A stretch of DNA of 48,644 nucleotides from an uncultured Faecalibacterium sp. (GCA_934525845.1 CAKSZS010000014.1:1-48644); one strand, 5' to 3'; positions 6,777 through 16,522 are shown, counted from the first letter of the stretch. A program made the numbers and translations. Notes: generated by a model from the sequence alone, not told the origin.

Positions 6777-7958
6777 ATGAGCGTACAAACCATCAGCAAG
6801 TCCATTCTGGGCGTTGGAGTGGACGATACCACCCTCGACCTGTTTGAAAGCCAGTACCCGGTGCCTGCAGGCGTCAGCTACAATTCCTACGTCATTCTGG
6901 ACGAAAAGACCGCCATTCTGGATACCGTGGATCAGCGCGCCACCGACGCATGGATGGCAAACCTCACCGAAGCGCTGGGCGACCGCATGCCGGAATATCT
7001 GGTGGTCTCCCACATGGAGCCGGACCATGGTGCCAACATTGCCCGCCTGGCCGCTAAGTACCCGGACATGAAGGTGGTGGGCAACGCCAAGACCTTTGTG
7101 TATATGGAGCAGTTCTTCGGCCCGGATGCCGTGGCCAAGGAGCGCCGTGTGGTGGTGAAGGACGGCGAGAGCTTGTCTCTGGGGAGCCACACCCTCACCT
7201 TTGTGTTTGCACCCATGGTGCACTGGCCGGAGGTCATGGTCAGCTATGAGAGCAGCGAAAAGGTGCTGTTCTCCGCCGACGGTTTCGGCCGCTTCGGGGC
7301 GGTGGCAAAGTTTGACGAAAAGGCCGACTGGGCCAGCGAAGCCCGCCGGTATTACCTGAACATCGTGGGCAAGTACGGCCCGCAGGTGCAGGCACTGCTC
7401 AAAAAGGCAGCCGCACTGGATATTGCCACCATCTGCCCGCTGCACGGCCCGGTGCTCACCGGGGACCTGGGCAAGTATCTGGCCTATTATGATACCTGGT
7501 CCAGCTATAAGCCGGAAGAACCGGAAAAGATCCTGGTGGCCAGTGCTTCCATCCACGGCCATACCCGCGCCGCGGCCCACACCATGGCCGAAAAGCTGCG
7601 TGCCAAGGGCGCAAAGGTGGTGGAGATGGACCTGACCCGCACGGATGTGTCCTACGCCGTGGAGGCCGCTTTCCGGTACGGCAAAATGGTACTGGCCTGC
7701 GCCACCTACGATGGCTTCCTCTTCCCGCCGATGGAAGCGTTCCTGACCCACCTGAAGACCAAGAACTTCCAGAATCGCACCGTCGGTCTGATCGAGAACG
7801 GCACCTGGGCGCCGATGGCGGCAAAGCTCATGCGTGCGGAACTGGAAGGCATGAAGAACATGACCCTGTGCGACAACGTTGTCACCATCCGCAGTGCTGT
7901 CAATGCAGACTCGGAGGACCGGATGGATGTGCTGGCTGCGGAAATTGCGGCCCGCTAA
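6777..7958 (+). CDS. fprA: A-type flavodiiron protein (oxygen/NO reductase)
   Basis: Soluble 393-aa protein that reduces O2 to water, and/or NO to N2O, to protect an anaerobe. The N-terminal metallo-beta-lactamase-like domain (about 1-250) has all expected diiron ligands: H79, E81 and D83-H84 in SHMEPDHG, H149 in MVHWPE, D168 in SADGFGRFG and H223 in CPLHGP. The C-terminal flavodoxin domain (about 255-393) begins with ILVASASIHGHT for FMN. There is no rubredoxin extension, so it relies on separate electron donors. SD AAAGGAGAG is at 6761-6769. It has its own promoter and terminator, hence a single-gene unit. Confidence 0.95.
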   Translation: MSVQTISKSILGVGVDDTTLDLFESQYPVPAGVSYNSYVILDEKTAILDTVDQRATDAWMANLTEALGDRMPEYLVVSHMEPDHGANIARLAAKYPDMKVVGNAKTFVYMEQFFGPDAVAKERRVVVKDGESLSLGSHTLTFVFAPMVHWPEVMVSYESSEKVLFSADGFGRFGAVAKFDEKADWASEARRYYLNIVGKYGPQVQALLKKAAALDIATICPLHGPVLTGDLGKYLAYYDTWSSYKPEEPEKILVASASIHGHTRAAAHTMAEKLRAKGAKVVEMDLTRTDVSYAVEAAFRYGKMVLACATYDGFLFPPMEAFLTHLKTKNFQNRTVGLIENGTWAPMAAKLMRAELEGMKNMTLCDNVVTIRSAVNADSEDRMDVLAAEIAAR

Positions 7959-7981
7959 CCCCGTACCTCCTGAATAAATTT

Positions 7982-8021
7982 AAGAAGACCTCAGCCGGTA
8001 TTTTCCGGCCGAGGTCTTCTT
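7982..8021 (+). terminator. Terminator of fprA
   Basis: AAGAAGACCTC (7982-7992) pairs perfectly with GAGGTCTTCTT (8011-8021); inner GCCGG/CCGGC extends the stem. The 3' T-tract is short (TGCATTTTA). Confidence 0.8.
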
Positions 8022-8071
8022 GCATTTTACGGAGCCGTTTTCTGCAGATGAGCGGCTTTGGTCTGAGAACG

Positions 8072-8112
8072 AAAAAGGTGCCGTCCTTCCAATGTCCGGA
8101 AAGACAGCACCT
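8072..8112 (-). terminator. Terminator of pfkA
   Basis: On the minus strand AGGTGCTGTCTTTCC (8098-8112) pairs with GGAAGGACGGCACCT (8076-8090), followed by TTTTTC. Confidence 0.9.
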
Positions 8113-8130
8113 GATTTTTTAATGTTTCGA

Positions 8131-9105
8131 TCAGATCGAAATGGTGTTGCACACATCGATCAGCACCGGGTCAAGGGTCTTGGTCATTTCCAGAGCCTCG
8201 TCCACAGGATAATCCACCAGCTTCTCGCCCTTCATGCCGACAATGCGGTTGTACTTGCCCTGCTCCAGCAGGCAGACCGCCTGGTAGCCCATTGCAGAGG
8301 CGTTCACGCGGTCACGCAGGGTGGGAGAACCGCCGCGCTGGACATGGCCCAGGATGGTGGCACGGGAGTCGATGCCGGTGCGTGCCTGGATCTCGTTCGC
8401 AATCTCCTGTGCATGGCCGACGCCCTCTGCCACAATGATGATGAAGTGGCGCTTGCCGGTCTTCTGGGTCTCCGCGATCTTGTCCAGAATGTCATGCTGC
8501 ATATCGAATTCCTTCTCCGGCAGCAGCACAGCCATTGCGCCGGATGCGATGGCAACGTTCAGTGCGATGTAACCAGCGTTGCGGCCCATGACCTCGACCA
8601 CGCTGCAGCGGTCATGGCTCTGGGTGGTGTCGCGCAGCTTGTCGATCATTTCCAGGGCAGTATTCATGGCCGTATCGTAGCCGATGGTATATTCCGTGCA
8701 GGCAATGTCGTTGTCGATGGTGCCGGGCAGGCCGATCATCGGGATGCCGCGGTGTGCCAGCTCGCGGGCACCGCGGTAAGAGCCGTCGCCGCCAATGACC
8801 ACCAGGGCATCAATGCCCAGCTCACGGCACTTGGCCGCACCGCGGTCCTGGCCTTCCTTGGTCTTGAACTCCAGGCAGCGGGCGGTGTACAGGATGGTGC
8901 CGCCGGCAGAAATAATATTCGAGACACTGCGCAGATTCATTTCGAAGCACTCGCCGTTCAGCAGGCCGTTGTAGCCGCGCTGAATGCCGATCATACGATA
9001 ACCCTTGTGCAGGCCGGTACGAACCACGGCGCGCACAGCAGCGTTCATGCCAGGCGCATCGCCGCCGCTTGTCAGCACGCCGATCGTTTTGATTTGCTTT
9101 TCCAT
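8131..9105 (-). CDS. pfkA: ATP-dependent 6-phosphofructokinase
   Basis: Key glycolytic enzyme converting fructose 6-phosphate and ATP to fructose 1,6-bisphosphate in the cytoplasm. It has 324 aa when started at MEKQIKTIGVLTSGG, which has GGAGGG upstream; longer in-frame starts reach into the promoter. Motifs: TSGGDAPGMNAA (13-24), ATP loop GGDGSYRGA, catalytic PGTIDNDI (Asp near 127), MGRNAGYIAL and GHVQRGG. The GGDG form marks it as ATP-using rather than pyrophosphate-using. It follows dnaE on the same strand but has its own promoter and a leader of about 100 nt with nothing recognisable in it. Confidence 0.96.
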   Translation of the reverse strand: MEKQIKTIGVLTSGGDAPGMNAAVRAVVRTGLHKGYRMIGIQRGYNGLLNGECFEMNLRSVSNIISAGGTILYTARCLEFKTKEGQDRGAAKCRELGIDALVVIGGDGSYRGARELAHRGIPMIGLPGTIDNDIACTEYTIGYDTAMNTALEMIDKLRDTTQSHDRCSVVEVMGRNAGYIALNVAIASGAMAVLLPEKEFDMQHDILDKIAETQKTGKRHFIIIVAEGVGHAQEIANEIQARTGIDSRATILGHVQRGGSPTLRDRVNASAMGYQAVCLLEQGKYNRIVGMKGEKLVDYPVDEALEMTKTLDPVLIDVCNTISI

Positions 9106-9214
9106 ACGAGAGATTCCCTCCAATTTGTTTCTACATTTACCCATGAGCCGGTGCCCTTCTTCTTTATACACCGCCCACTCGCTTTGCTTGCTATGCATTG
9201 ACTTGCCTTGCATC

Positions 9215-9242
9215 ATTATATCACAATCTCGGCCGTTTGAAA
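9215..9242 (-). promoter_or_regulatory. Predicted promoter of pfkA
   Basis: On the minus strand TTTCAA (9237-9242), 16 bp, TATAAT (9215-9220). The -10 is perfect, the -35 weak. Confidence 0.6.
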
Positions 9243-9276
9243 ACATTCATCCTGTCGCGATTCGTGCACAGAAATG

Positions 9277-12200
9277 TCATTTTGTTGCAACATTGCCATT
9301 TCCCAACAACCGTTCCAGTTCCTCAAAGAGCAACGGATGTCCAGACGTATACAAACGCCGCGGTGCGGCCAGTTTCTGCCTGGTATCTTCCAGATAAAGG
9401 ATGACCGGCATACTGCCATCAAAAATTTCCAGCAGGTTGATCACCTTGGCATACTGCGGGCAATTGCGGGACGGCAGCCGGATATAGAGCCGTTTTGCCG
9501 CCTTTTTCAGCGGATCCTGCCGCCCATTCTGCGGACGGCTCGGGTCGTACTGATCGATGGGCACAATGCTGTCCGCCACCAGCTTGGACGCTTCATCTTC
9601 CCGCACCGACAGCCGGCCATCAATGACCACGACCGCATTTTCCTGAATGGCATCCCGGAAAACGTCCAGGATCTTCGGAAATACGATCACTTCCATCGTA
9701 CCGGTCAGATCCTCCACACTGGTAAAGGCCATCATGCTGTTGGACTTTGTTGTCATCATGCGGTTTTTGACCACCGCACACACCACACGCACTTTTTCTC
9801 CATCCTGCACACGGGCATCTTCCCCGGTCAGGGATTTGATGGTGTGCGAGCCGATGCGGGCAGACTTTTCCCGGTAGGCATCCAGCGGATGGCCGGACAG
9901 GTACAGGCCGCTGACCTCTTTTTCCTGCTGGAGCAGCTCAGTGTGGCTGTATTCCGGCAGCGTCCGGATCTCATAGGAATCCGCCGGGGCTTCTTCTGCC
10001 GCGCCGCTCATCACCGAGAACAGATCCAGCTGTCCCTCCAGATTGCGGCGGGAGTCGCTCTCAATGCTTTTCAGGATGCCTTCCACGGCCTCCACCAGAC
10101 TGTGGCGGTTGTATCCCATATGGTCAAAGGCACCGGCCTTGATGAGACACTCCACCGCGCGGCGGTTCAGCTCGTTGCCGTGCATCCGCTTGCAGAAGTC
10201 GTACAGGCTGGTGTAGGGCTTTTCTTTGCGCGCTTCCACCACCCGCTCAATCAGGTTGCGGCCCACGTTTTTGACGGCGTTCAGGCCGAAACGAATTTGG
10301 CCTTTGTCATCTGCGGTAAAGCCGCCGTTGGAGACGTTGACGTCCGGGGGCAGCACTTTGATGCCCAGCCGGGCGCACTCGCCGGAATATTCAATGACCT
10401 TGTCGGTGTTGTCCAGCACACTGGTCAGCAGAGCGGCCATGAACTCGCTGGGGTAGTGGCACTTGAGGTAGGCCGTCTGGAATGCCACATAGGCATAGCA
10501 GGCAGCATGGCTCTTGTTAAAGGCGTAGGACGCGAAGCTGGACATCTCGTCGTAGATCTCATTTGCCACCTTCTCCGAGATGCCGTTGGCCACGCAGCCG
10601 GGACATTCGTTGCCGGGGTCGGTGCAGCCGTGCACGAAATGTTCGCGTTCGGCCTCCATGACCGCGTGCTTTTTTTTGCTCATGGCACGGCGCACATTGT
10701 CTGCCTGCCCGAAGGAGAAGCCTGCCAGCTCCCGGAAGATCTGCATGACCTGTTCCTGGTAGACGATGCAGCCGTTGGTCACGTCCAGGATGTGGGCCAG
10801 CTGGGGCGTTTTATAGCTGATCTTATCCGGTTCGTGCCGGTTGCGCAGATAGGTCGGGATAGAGTCCATGGGGCCGGGGCGGTACAGGCTGATGAGCGCG
10901 ATGACATCTTCCAGGTTCTGCGGCTGCAGACCTACCAGAACCTGCTTCATGCCGGAAGATTCCAGCTGGAACACGCCCTCCGTGTCTCCCTGCCCCAGCA
11001 TCTTGTAGGTGTCCGGATCATCATAGTCCAGCTTCTGGATGGAGAACTCCGGATGCTGCTTCTGTACGGCAAGCTCTGCATCCCGGATGACCGTCAGGGT
11101 GCGCAGGCCGAGGAAGTCCATCTTCAGCAGACCCAGCTCTTCAATCTCGGTCATGTTGAACTGGGTCACGGGCAGACCGTCGTTGGTGGCCAGCGGCAGA
11201 TAGTAATCCGTGGGTTCCGGGGTGATCACAACGCCTGCCGCATGGGTGGACGCGTGCCGCGGCATCCCTTCCACCTTCAGGGCCGTATCGATCAGCTCGG
11301 TCACCTGCGGATCGGTGTCGTACAGGGCTTTCAGTTCCGTGGAAACTTCCAGCGCCCGCTTCAGGGTCATTTTCAACTCCATGGGCACCAGCTTGGCCAC
11401 AGTATCCACCTGCTGGTATGGAATGCCCATCACGCGGCCCACATCGCGGATGGCATTGCGGGCCGCCATGGTGCCGAAGGTGACGATCTGTGCCACATGA
11501 TCGGCCCCGTACTTGCGGTTGACGTAGTCAATGACCTCCTGCCGGCGCTCGTAACAGAAGTCCACATCGAAATCGGGCATACTGACGCGCTCCGGGTTCA
11601 GGAACCGCTCGAAGATCAGGTTGTAGCGGATGGGGTCGATGTCGGTGATGCCCACGCTGTAAGCTGCAATGCTGCCCGCACCGGAGCCGCGGCCCGGCCC
11701 GACCGGGATGCCCTGGCTCTTGGCGTAGTTGACATAGTCCCAGACGATGAGGTAGTAGTTGGTATAGCCCATCTTCTTGACCACGCCGATCTCGTATTCC
11801 AGGCGGTCTTTGTTGGCCTGCGGGACGTTGGGGCCGTAGCGGCGCTCCAGACCATCCCAGCAGAGTTTCTCAAAGAATTTCTGGTTGTCCATCCCGTCGG
11901 GAGCCTTATAGTACGGGATCTTGGTATGGCCAAAATCAAAATCAAAATTGCACTGTTCTGCAATTTTTGCCGTATTCTCACAGGCTTCCGGCACCATGGA
12001 AAACAGGTCGTACATTTCATCGGTGGTTTTGACGTAAAACTCATCCGTCTGAAACTCCATGCGGTCGGCATCCTGAATGGTCTTGCCGGTCTGGATGCAG
12101 AGCAGGATGCCCTGCATTTTGGCATCCTCTTTGCGCAGATAGTGGGAGTCGTTTGTGGCCACCATGGGGATACCCGTCTCCCGCGCCAGCTTGATGAGCT

Positions 12201-12792
12201 GGGGCAGGACGACGTTGTCCTCCTTCAGGCCGTGGTCCTGCAGTTCGATGTAGTAGTTTCCCTCCCCGAACAGATCTCGGTACCACAGCGCAGCTTCCCT
12301 GGCGTGGTCATAGTCGCCCGCCAGAATTGCCTGGGGAATTTCACCGGCCAGACAGGCGGACAGGCAGATCAGTCCCTCGTGATACTGCTGCAGCAGCTCC
12401 TTATCGATGCGGGGTTTGGAATAAAATCCTTCCACAAAGCCGGCCGACACCATCTTGATGAGGTTCTTATAGCCGGTCTCATTCTTACACAGCAGGATCA
12501 GATGGTTGTTGCCGTCGATCTTGTTGACCTTGTCAAAACGGCTGCGGGTCGCCACATAGACTTCGCAGCCAATGATGGGTTTGATGCCCGCCTTTTTGGC
12601 TGCCTTATAAAACTGCACACAGCCGTACATGACGCCGTGGTCGGTGCAGGCAATGGCGGTCTGGCCGCACTCCTTGACCCGGTCCATCAGCTGGTCGATG
12701 CGGCAGGCGCCGTCCAGCAGACTGTACTCCGTGTGAATGTGCAGATGTACAAAATCCCGGCCAAGCCGGTTATTTTCGCTGATCTCGCTCAA
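9277..12792 (-). CDS. dnaE: DNA polymerase III subunit alpha (DnaE)
   Basis: Replicative polymerase catalytic subunit, 1171 aa, the DnaE1 size. It has an N-terminal PHP domain (HLHIHTEYSLLDG at about 16-28), polymerase active-site aspartates in MPDFDVDFCYERR, helix-hairpin-helix and OB-fold regions (KVRVVCAVVKNRMM...), and a C-terminal tail. The start codon is TTG, overlapping the whiA stop by 4 bases. It is supported by AGGAGG seven bases upstream, inside whiA, and by the fact that the next Met lies beyond the PHP metal motif. It is translationally coupled to whiA at the end of the hprK operon. Confidence 0.97.
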   Translation of the reverse strand: MSEISENNRLGRDFVHLHIHTEYSLLDGACRIDQLMDRVKECGQTAIACTDHGVMYGCVQFYKAAKKAGIKPIIGCEVYVATRSRFDKVNKIDGNNHLILLCKNETGYKNLIKMVSAGFVEGFYSKPRIDKELLQQYHEGLICLSACLAGEIPQAILAGDYDHAREAALWYRDLFGEGNYYIELQDHGLKEDNVVLPQLIKLARETGIPMVATNDSHYLRKEDAKMQGILLCIQTGKTIQDADRMEFQTDEFYVKTTDEMYDLFSMVPEACENTAKIAEQCNFDFDFGHTKIPYYKAPDGMDNQKFFEKLCWDGLERRYGPNVPQANKDRLEYEIGVVKKMGYTNYYLIVWDYVNYAKSQGIPVGPGRGSGAGSIAAYSVGITDIDPIRYNLIFERFLNPERVSMPDFDVDFCYERRQEVIDYVNRKYGADHVAQIVTFGTMAARNAIRDVGRVMGIPYQQVDTVAKLVPMELKMTLKRALEVSTELKALYDTDPQVTELIDTALKVEGMPRHASTHAAGVVITPEPTDYYLPLATNDGLPVTQFNMTEIEELGLLKMDFLGLRTLTVIRDAELAVQKQHPEFSIQKLDYDDPDTYKMLGQGDTEGVFQLESSGMKQVLVGLQPQNLEDVIALISLYRPGPMDSIPTYLRNRHEPDKISYKTPQLAHILDVTNGCIVYQEQVMQIFRELAGFSFGQADNVRRAMSKKKHAVMEAEREHFVHGCTDPGNECPGCVANGISEKVANEIYDEMSSFASYAFNKSHAACYAYVAFQTAYLKCHYPSEFMAALLTSVLDNTDKVIEYSGECARLGIKVLPPDVNVSNGGFTADDKGQIRFGLNAVKNVGRNLIERVVEARKEKPYTSLYDFCKRMHGNELNRRAVECLIKAGAFDHMGYNRHSLVEAVEGILKSIESDSRRNLEGQLDLFSVMSGAAEEAPADSYEIRTLPEYSHTELLQQEKEVSGLYLSGHPLDAYREKSARIGSHTIKSLTGEDARVQDGEKVRVVCAVVKNRMMTTKSNSMMAFTSVEDLTGTMEVIVFPKILDVFRDAIQENAVVVIDGRLSVREDEASKLVADSIVPIDQYDPSRPQNGRQDPLKKAAKRLYIRLPSRNCPQYAKVINLLEIFDGSMPVILYLEDTRQKLAAPRRLYTSGHPLLFEELERLLGNGNVATK

Positions 12793-13715
12793 TGCTCTGC
12801 CTCCTGTTTCAGCCGGCTGCGCAGGGCTTCCGCCTCCGCTTCCAGCTTTTTCATGCGATGGGACAGCCCCGATTTGCTCACCGGCGGATCAAAACGGCTG
12901 CACAGTGCGGTCAGGGACAGATCCGGATACCGGAGCCGCATCTCTGCCGCCTGCTGCAGCGGCTCCGAAAGGCGTGCCAGTGCCCCATGCTCTTTCAGGT
13001 AGCAGATGGCCTTCCGGGTCTGCGCATTGGCGCGAACCGTCTTGCTCAGGTTGGCGGTATCACAATTTGTGAGCCGGTTGCTCAGATTGCGCACCTGCTT
13101 GATCTGCTTGAGTCCATGCATCTGTTCTGCCGCATCGGCCGCGCCGATGAAACGCAGCAGCCGCTCCACGCTGGCGCTGGTCTTGACATAGATCAGGTTG
13201 ACACCATTGCGGCGGGTGCGGTGGGGGGCAAACTCATGCTCGGCCAGCAACGCCTCAAAGTCCCGTGCCAGATTGGTACGGGAGGTCAGAAATTCCAGAT
13301 TGTACTCCTTCTGCGGATCCGTGACGGTGCCGCCGCACAAAAACGCCGCGCCAATGTACGCACTGACACAGGTCTGGCAGCGGATCATGGCCGGGTCGAT
13401 CTGCAGACTGGTCTCGCTGCCGGTGGTGCCGAACAGCTCGTGCATCCGCTGCACCTGCTCCGGCCGGCGGATGTTGAACTCGTACAGGATCCCGCTGGGG
13501 CGCTGTTTTTCCAGAATCTCGCCCTGCACGCCACAGCGCGCAAACAACTGCTGTGCGGCCTGTGCCGTGTGGGGCTGTTCGGTCTGCAGCACCAACCCCC
13601 GGGCGTCAAAATATTTGGCAAAGCAGGCAAAGCCATAGGCCGCCGCCCGCACACAGCAGTCCTTCTGCAGACTGCGCTGTGCGATCTCCTCCCGTGCACG
13701 GGATGCAAAACTCAT
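12789..13715 (-). CDS. whiA: DNA-binding protein WhiA
   Basis: 308 aa. The N-terminal two thirds is the degenerate LAGLIDADG homing-endonuclease-like fold (AYIGAAFLCGGTVTDPQKEYNLEF is the diagnostic stretch) and the C-terminal part is the WhiA helix-turn-helix (LRYPDLSLTALCSRFDPPVSKSGLSHRMKKL). In Firmicutes WhiA influences cell division and chromosome segregation, and it has no nuclease activity. It sits 18 bp after rapZ in the widely conserved rapZ-whiA order, here followed by overlapping dnaE. Confidence 0.96.
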   Translation of the reverse strand: MSFASRAREEIAQRSLQKDCCVRAAAYGFACFAKYFDARGLVLQTEQPHTAQAAQQLFARCGVQGEILEKQRPSGILYEFNIRRPEQVQRMHELFGTTGSETSLQIDPAMIRCQTCVSAYIGAAFLCGGTVTDPQKEYNLEFLTSRTNLARDFEALLAEHEFAPHRTRRNGVNLIYVKTSASVERLLRFIGAADAAEQMHGLKQIKQVRNLSNRLTNCDTANLSKTVRANAQTRKAICYLKEHGALARLSEPLQQAAEMRLRYPDLSLTALCSRFDPPVSKSGLSHRMKKLEAEAEALRSRLKQEAEH

Positions 13716-13733
13716 ACTGATGCCTCAATTCTA

Positions 13734-14597
13734 TCAGCGGGTGGAATCGCGGTGCTGCACGCCGGGTTCATAGCCCAGCGTGCGGCAGTATTCCGCGATC
13801 TTACGCGCAAAGGTGATGGAACGGTGTTTGCCGCCGGTACAGCCCACCGCAATGGTCAGCTGGCTTTTGCCCTCTTTGACGTAAAGCGGCAGGGCATACT
13901 CCAGAAACTGCTCATAGCGTTTGAGCAGTTCCTGTGCTTCCGGGTGGCTCATCACAAAATCCACCACTTCCTGCTCCAGGCCGGTCTTGTGCTTGAGTTC
14001 CGGTACATAGAAGGGGTTGGGCAGGCAGCGCACATCCAGCACAAGATCTGCTTCCTGCGGGATGCCGAACTTGAAGCCAAAGGACATGATGGTGAGCCGC
14101 ATGGCGCTTTTGGCCCCGCCGTTCTGCACAAACAGATCACAGATGCGCTCTTTGTTCTGGGCTGTGGAAAGCAGTGCCGTATCGATGACGTAATCCGCCC
14201 GCTCCTGCAGCGGCTTCAAGATCTGCCGTTCTTTCAAAAAAGCTTCCCGAGTGGAGATGCCCTCCGAAATGCTGATGGGGTGCCGGCGGCGGGTCTCACT
14301 GTACCGGCGCATCAGCACATCGTCCGGCGCATCCAGAAACAGGATCTTGTAGGGGGTCTCCTGTGCGTCCAGCTGTGCCAGTGCCTGCTCAATGGCTTCC
14401 GGCGTACGGCAGCCACGCACGTCCATGGACAGCGCCACCCGTTCCAGCTGGTTGTCACCCGCCTTGGAAAACGCCGTGATGCTGGGCAGCAGTCCCGCCG
14501 GGACGTTGTCGATGCAGAAAAAGCCGATATCTTCCAGCGCGTTCATCGCGACCGATTTTCCCGCGCCGGAAAGCCCGCTGACGATCAAAAGCTCCAT
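13734..14597 (-). CDS. rapZ: RNase adapter protein RapZ / nucleotide-binding YvcJ
   Basis: 287 aa from the Met that begins MELLIVSGLSGAGKS, the universal start of the family. A GTG nine codons earlier overlaps the murB stop (GTGA) and is possible but lacks an SD. Walker A is GLSGAGKS at 8-15. The C-terminal domain contains the family signature CTGGKHRS. In Gram-negatives RapZ steers RNase E on glucosamine sRNAs; in Gram-positives the homologue binds nucleotides, and its exact job is less clear. It lies in the hprK-murB-rapZ-whiA order. Confidence 0.95.
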   Translation of the reverse strand: MELLIVSGLSGAGKSVAMNALEDIGFFCIDNVPAGLLPSITAFSKAGDNQLERVALSMDVRGCRTPEAIEQALAQLDAQETPYKILFLDAPDDVLMRRYSETRRRHPISISEGISTREAFLKERQILKPLQERADYVIDTALLSTAQNKERICDLFVQNGGAKSAMRLTIMSFGFKFGIPQEADLVLDVRCLPNPFYVPELKHKTGLEQEVVDFVMSHPEAQELLKRYEQFLEYALPLYVKEGKSQLTIAVGCTGGKHRSITFARKIAEYCRTLGYEPGVQHRDSTR

Positions 14598-14620
14598 GTT
14601 CCGATTCCCCGTTTCTTTTT

Positions 14621-15517
14621 TCACTTCACCACGCGGATCTCTTTTTCGAGGTCGTAGCCTGTCTTTTCCTTTACAATGGCACGCACCTCATCGCACAGTG
14701 CCAGCACATCCGCGCAGGTCGCACCGCCCAGATTCACCACAAAGCCGCAGTGCTTGTCGCTGACTGCCGCGCCGCCGTGACGGTATCCCCGCAGGCCGCA
14801 CTGGTCAATGAGCGCTGCCGCAAAAGCACCCGCCGGGCGCTTGAAGGTACTGCCGGCGCTGGGTTTGTCCAGCGGCTGCTTCTCCACCCGCTTGGCCATC
14901 AATTCATCCATCCGGGCGCGGATCTGTTCCGGGTCCCCGGGCTGCAGCTGCAGCACCGCGGACAGGATGCAGCTGCCGTTGGTCTCAAAAATGCTGTGCC
15001 GATAGCTCAGGTCCAGCGCAGCGGCCGGAAGTTCTTCCACTGTGCCGTCTGCGGTCAGGCAGCGCACCGATACCAGCACATCCTTCATCTCACCGCCGTA
15101 GGCACCGGCGTTCATGTAAACCGCCCCGCCGATGGTGCCGGGGATGCCGTATGCGAATTCCAGGCCGGTCAGGCCGTGTTCCAGCGCCGCTTTGCAGACC
15201 GCCGAAAGCCGTGCACCGGCCCCCACCCGCAGAATGCCGTCGGAGACCTCCACCGGGCTGTGCAGCGCCGAAACATCGATCACCGCCCCGGCATAGCCTT
15301 CATCGGCAAACAGGATGTTGCTGCCGTTTCCCAGCAGGTAAAAGCGGGAGCCGGTCTCCCGGCACAGCGCGACCGCGCGGCAGAGCTGGGGTTCCGTTTC
15401 CGGCTGCACGAACAGCTGTGCCGCACCGCCGATCTTAAAAGTACAGTGGGCTGCCAGCGGCTCGTTTTCCCGGCAGGGGATCCCGGCCCCGGTCAGCTTC
15501 TGCTTGAGTTCTTCCAT
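14621..15517 (-). CDS. murB: UDP-N-acetylenolpyruvoylglucosamine reductase
   Basis: FAD- and NADPH-dependent second step of peptidoglycan precursor synthesis. 298 aa, the shorter type II form of Gram-positives. FAD-binding motifs: CTFKIGG, LLGNGSNILF and YGIPGTIGGAVYMNAGAYGGE; catalytic Ser in PSAGSTFKRP; near the end EKEIRVV supplies the conserved Glu. The 15-bp gap after hprK contains a GGAG SD. Confidence 0.96.
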   Translation of the reverse strand: MEELKQKLTGAGIPCRENEPLAAHCTFKIGGAAQLFVQPETEPQLCRAVALCRETGSRFYLLGNGSNILFADEGYAGAVIDVSALHSPVEVSDGILRVGAGARLSAVCKAALEHGLTGLEFAYGIPGTIGGAVYMNAGAYGGEMKDVLVSVRCLTADGTVEELPAAALDLSYRHSIFETNGSCILSAVLQLQPGDPEQIRARMDELMAKRVEKQPLDKPSAGSTFKRPAGAFAAALIDQCGLRGYRHGGAAVSDKHCGFVVNLGGATCADVLALCDEVRAIVKEKTGYDLEKEIRVVK

Positions 15518-15532
15518 AAATGCGTCTGCTCC

Positions 15533-16468
15533 TTAGTCCATTTTATCGTCCAGACCCAGACGGATCAGCAGCTCCTTGGCGGCGTTGTAGCCCATCTTTT
15601 TCTGGCGGTTGTTGATGGCAGCCGTTTCCAGCACGACCGCCAGGTTGCGTCCCGGCGAGACCGGAATGCTGGTGCTGGGAATGCTGACACCCAGAATGTC
15701 GTAGTATTCGTTTTCCAGGCCGGTGCGCTGGTAGTTCTTGGTGGGGTCCCAGGCTTCCAGCTGCACCACCAGATCCAGGCTTTCACTCACCTTGACCGCA
15801 CCCACGCCGAACACGCGCGCCACATTGACGATGCCGATGCCGCGCAGCTCGATGAAGTGGCGGATGTTCTCCGGTGCCGTGCCCATGATCTGCCGGTTGG
15901 ACACCTTGCGCAGTTCCACGGCATCGTCTGCCACCAGACGGTGGCCGCGCTTGACCAGCTCAATGGCCAGCTCGCTTTTGCCGATGCCGCTGTCGCCCAG
16001 GATCAGAATGCCCTCGCCATACACTTCCACCAGCACGCCGTGCCGGGTGATGCGGGGCGCCAGTTCCAGGTTCAGCACGCTGATCAGGCTGCCCATCAGG
16101 GTGCAGGTGGTCTCATTGGAGCGCAGCAGTGCAACGCCGTGTTTCCTGGCCAGCTCCTGCATCTCAGGGAAAGGAGTCAGCTCCTCACTGCGGCAGACGA
16201 TGACGGCGGGGGGCTGCTGCCGGAACAGCTGATCCAGTGCCTCATAGCGCTTTTCTGCAGAAAGGCCGGACAGGAAATTCATTTCGGCCAGACCCATGAT
16301 CTGCAGGCGCAGCTTATCGAAATAATCGTAATAGCCCGCCAGGAACAGACCCGGACGGTTGACCTCTGCGATCTCCACGCAGATCTGATCCAGCTCCCTG
16401 GGGGTGTAGACAACTTCCATGCTGACGCGATCGGTCAGCGTTTTCAGTGAGACGTTGAACGTACCCAT
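15533..16468 (-). CDS. hprK: HPr kinase/phosphorylase
   Basis: Bifunctional sensor enzyme, 311 aa, that phosphorylates or dephosphorylates HPr on Ser46 and so sets carbon catabolite repression. Visible are the P-loop GDSGIGKSE (about 155-163), the HprK signature around IELRGIGIVNVARVFGVGAV, and a full N-terminal domain. It is first gene of the operon, reading from a good promoter at 16523-16551. Its linkage to murB, rapZ, whiA and dnaE ties carbon sensing to growth functions. Confidence 0.97.
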   Translation of the reverse strand: MGTFNVSLKTLTDRVSMEVVYTPRELDQICVEIAEVNRPGLFLAGYYDYFDKLRLQIMGLAEMNFLSGLSAEKRYEALDQLFRQQPPAVIVCRSEELTPFPEMQELARKHGVALLRSNETTCTLMGSLISVLNLELAPRITRHGVLVEVYGEGILILGDSGIGKSELAIELVKRGHRLVADDAVELRKVSNRQIMGTAPENIRHFIELRGIGIVNVARVFGVGAVKVSESLDLVVQLEAWDPTKNYQRTGLENEYYDILGVSIPSTSIPVSPGRNLAVVLETAAINNRQKKMGYNAAKELLIRLGLDDKMD

Positions 16469-16522
16469 CCTCGTTCCTCCTGTTTCTTCTGCGCGGCAGG
16501 GCGCAGTCCTTCACTTCCTTTT

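Noticed and set aside
9274..13002. Very long open frame (over 1200 codons) on the plus strand
   Set aside because: It is antisense to dnaE, has no SD, and its protein is His/Gln/Val-rich without any family signature; a product of GC-rich codon bias.
12789..13715. Homing endonuclease reading of the LAGLIDADG-like protein
   Set aside because: C-terminal HTH and the position after rapZ identify WhiA; the family is not a nuclease.
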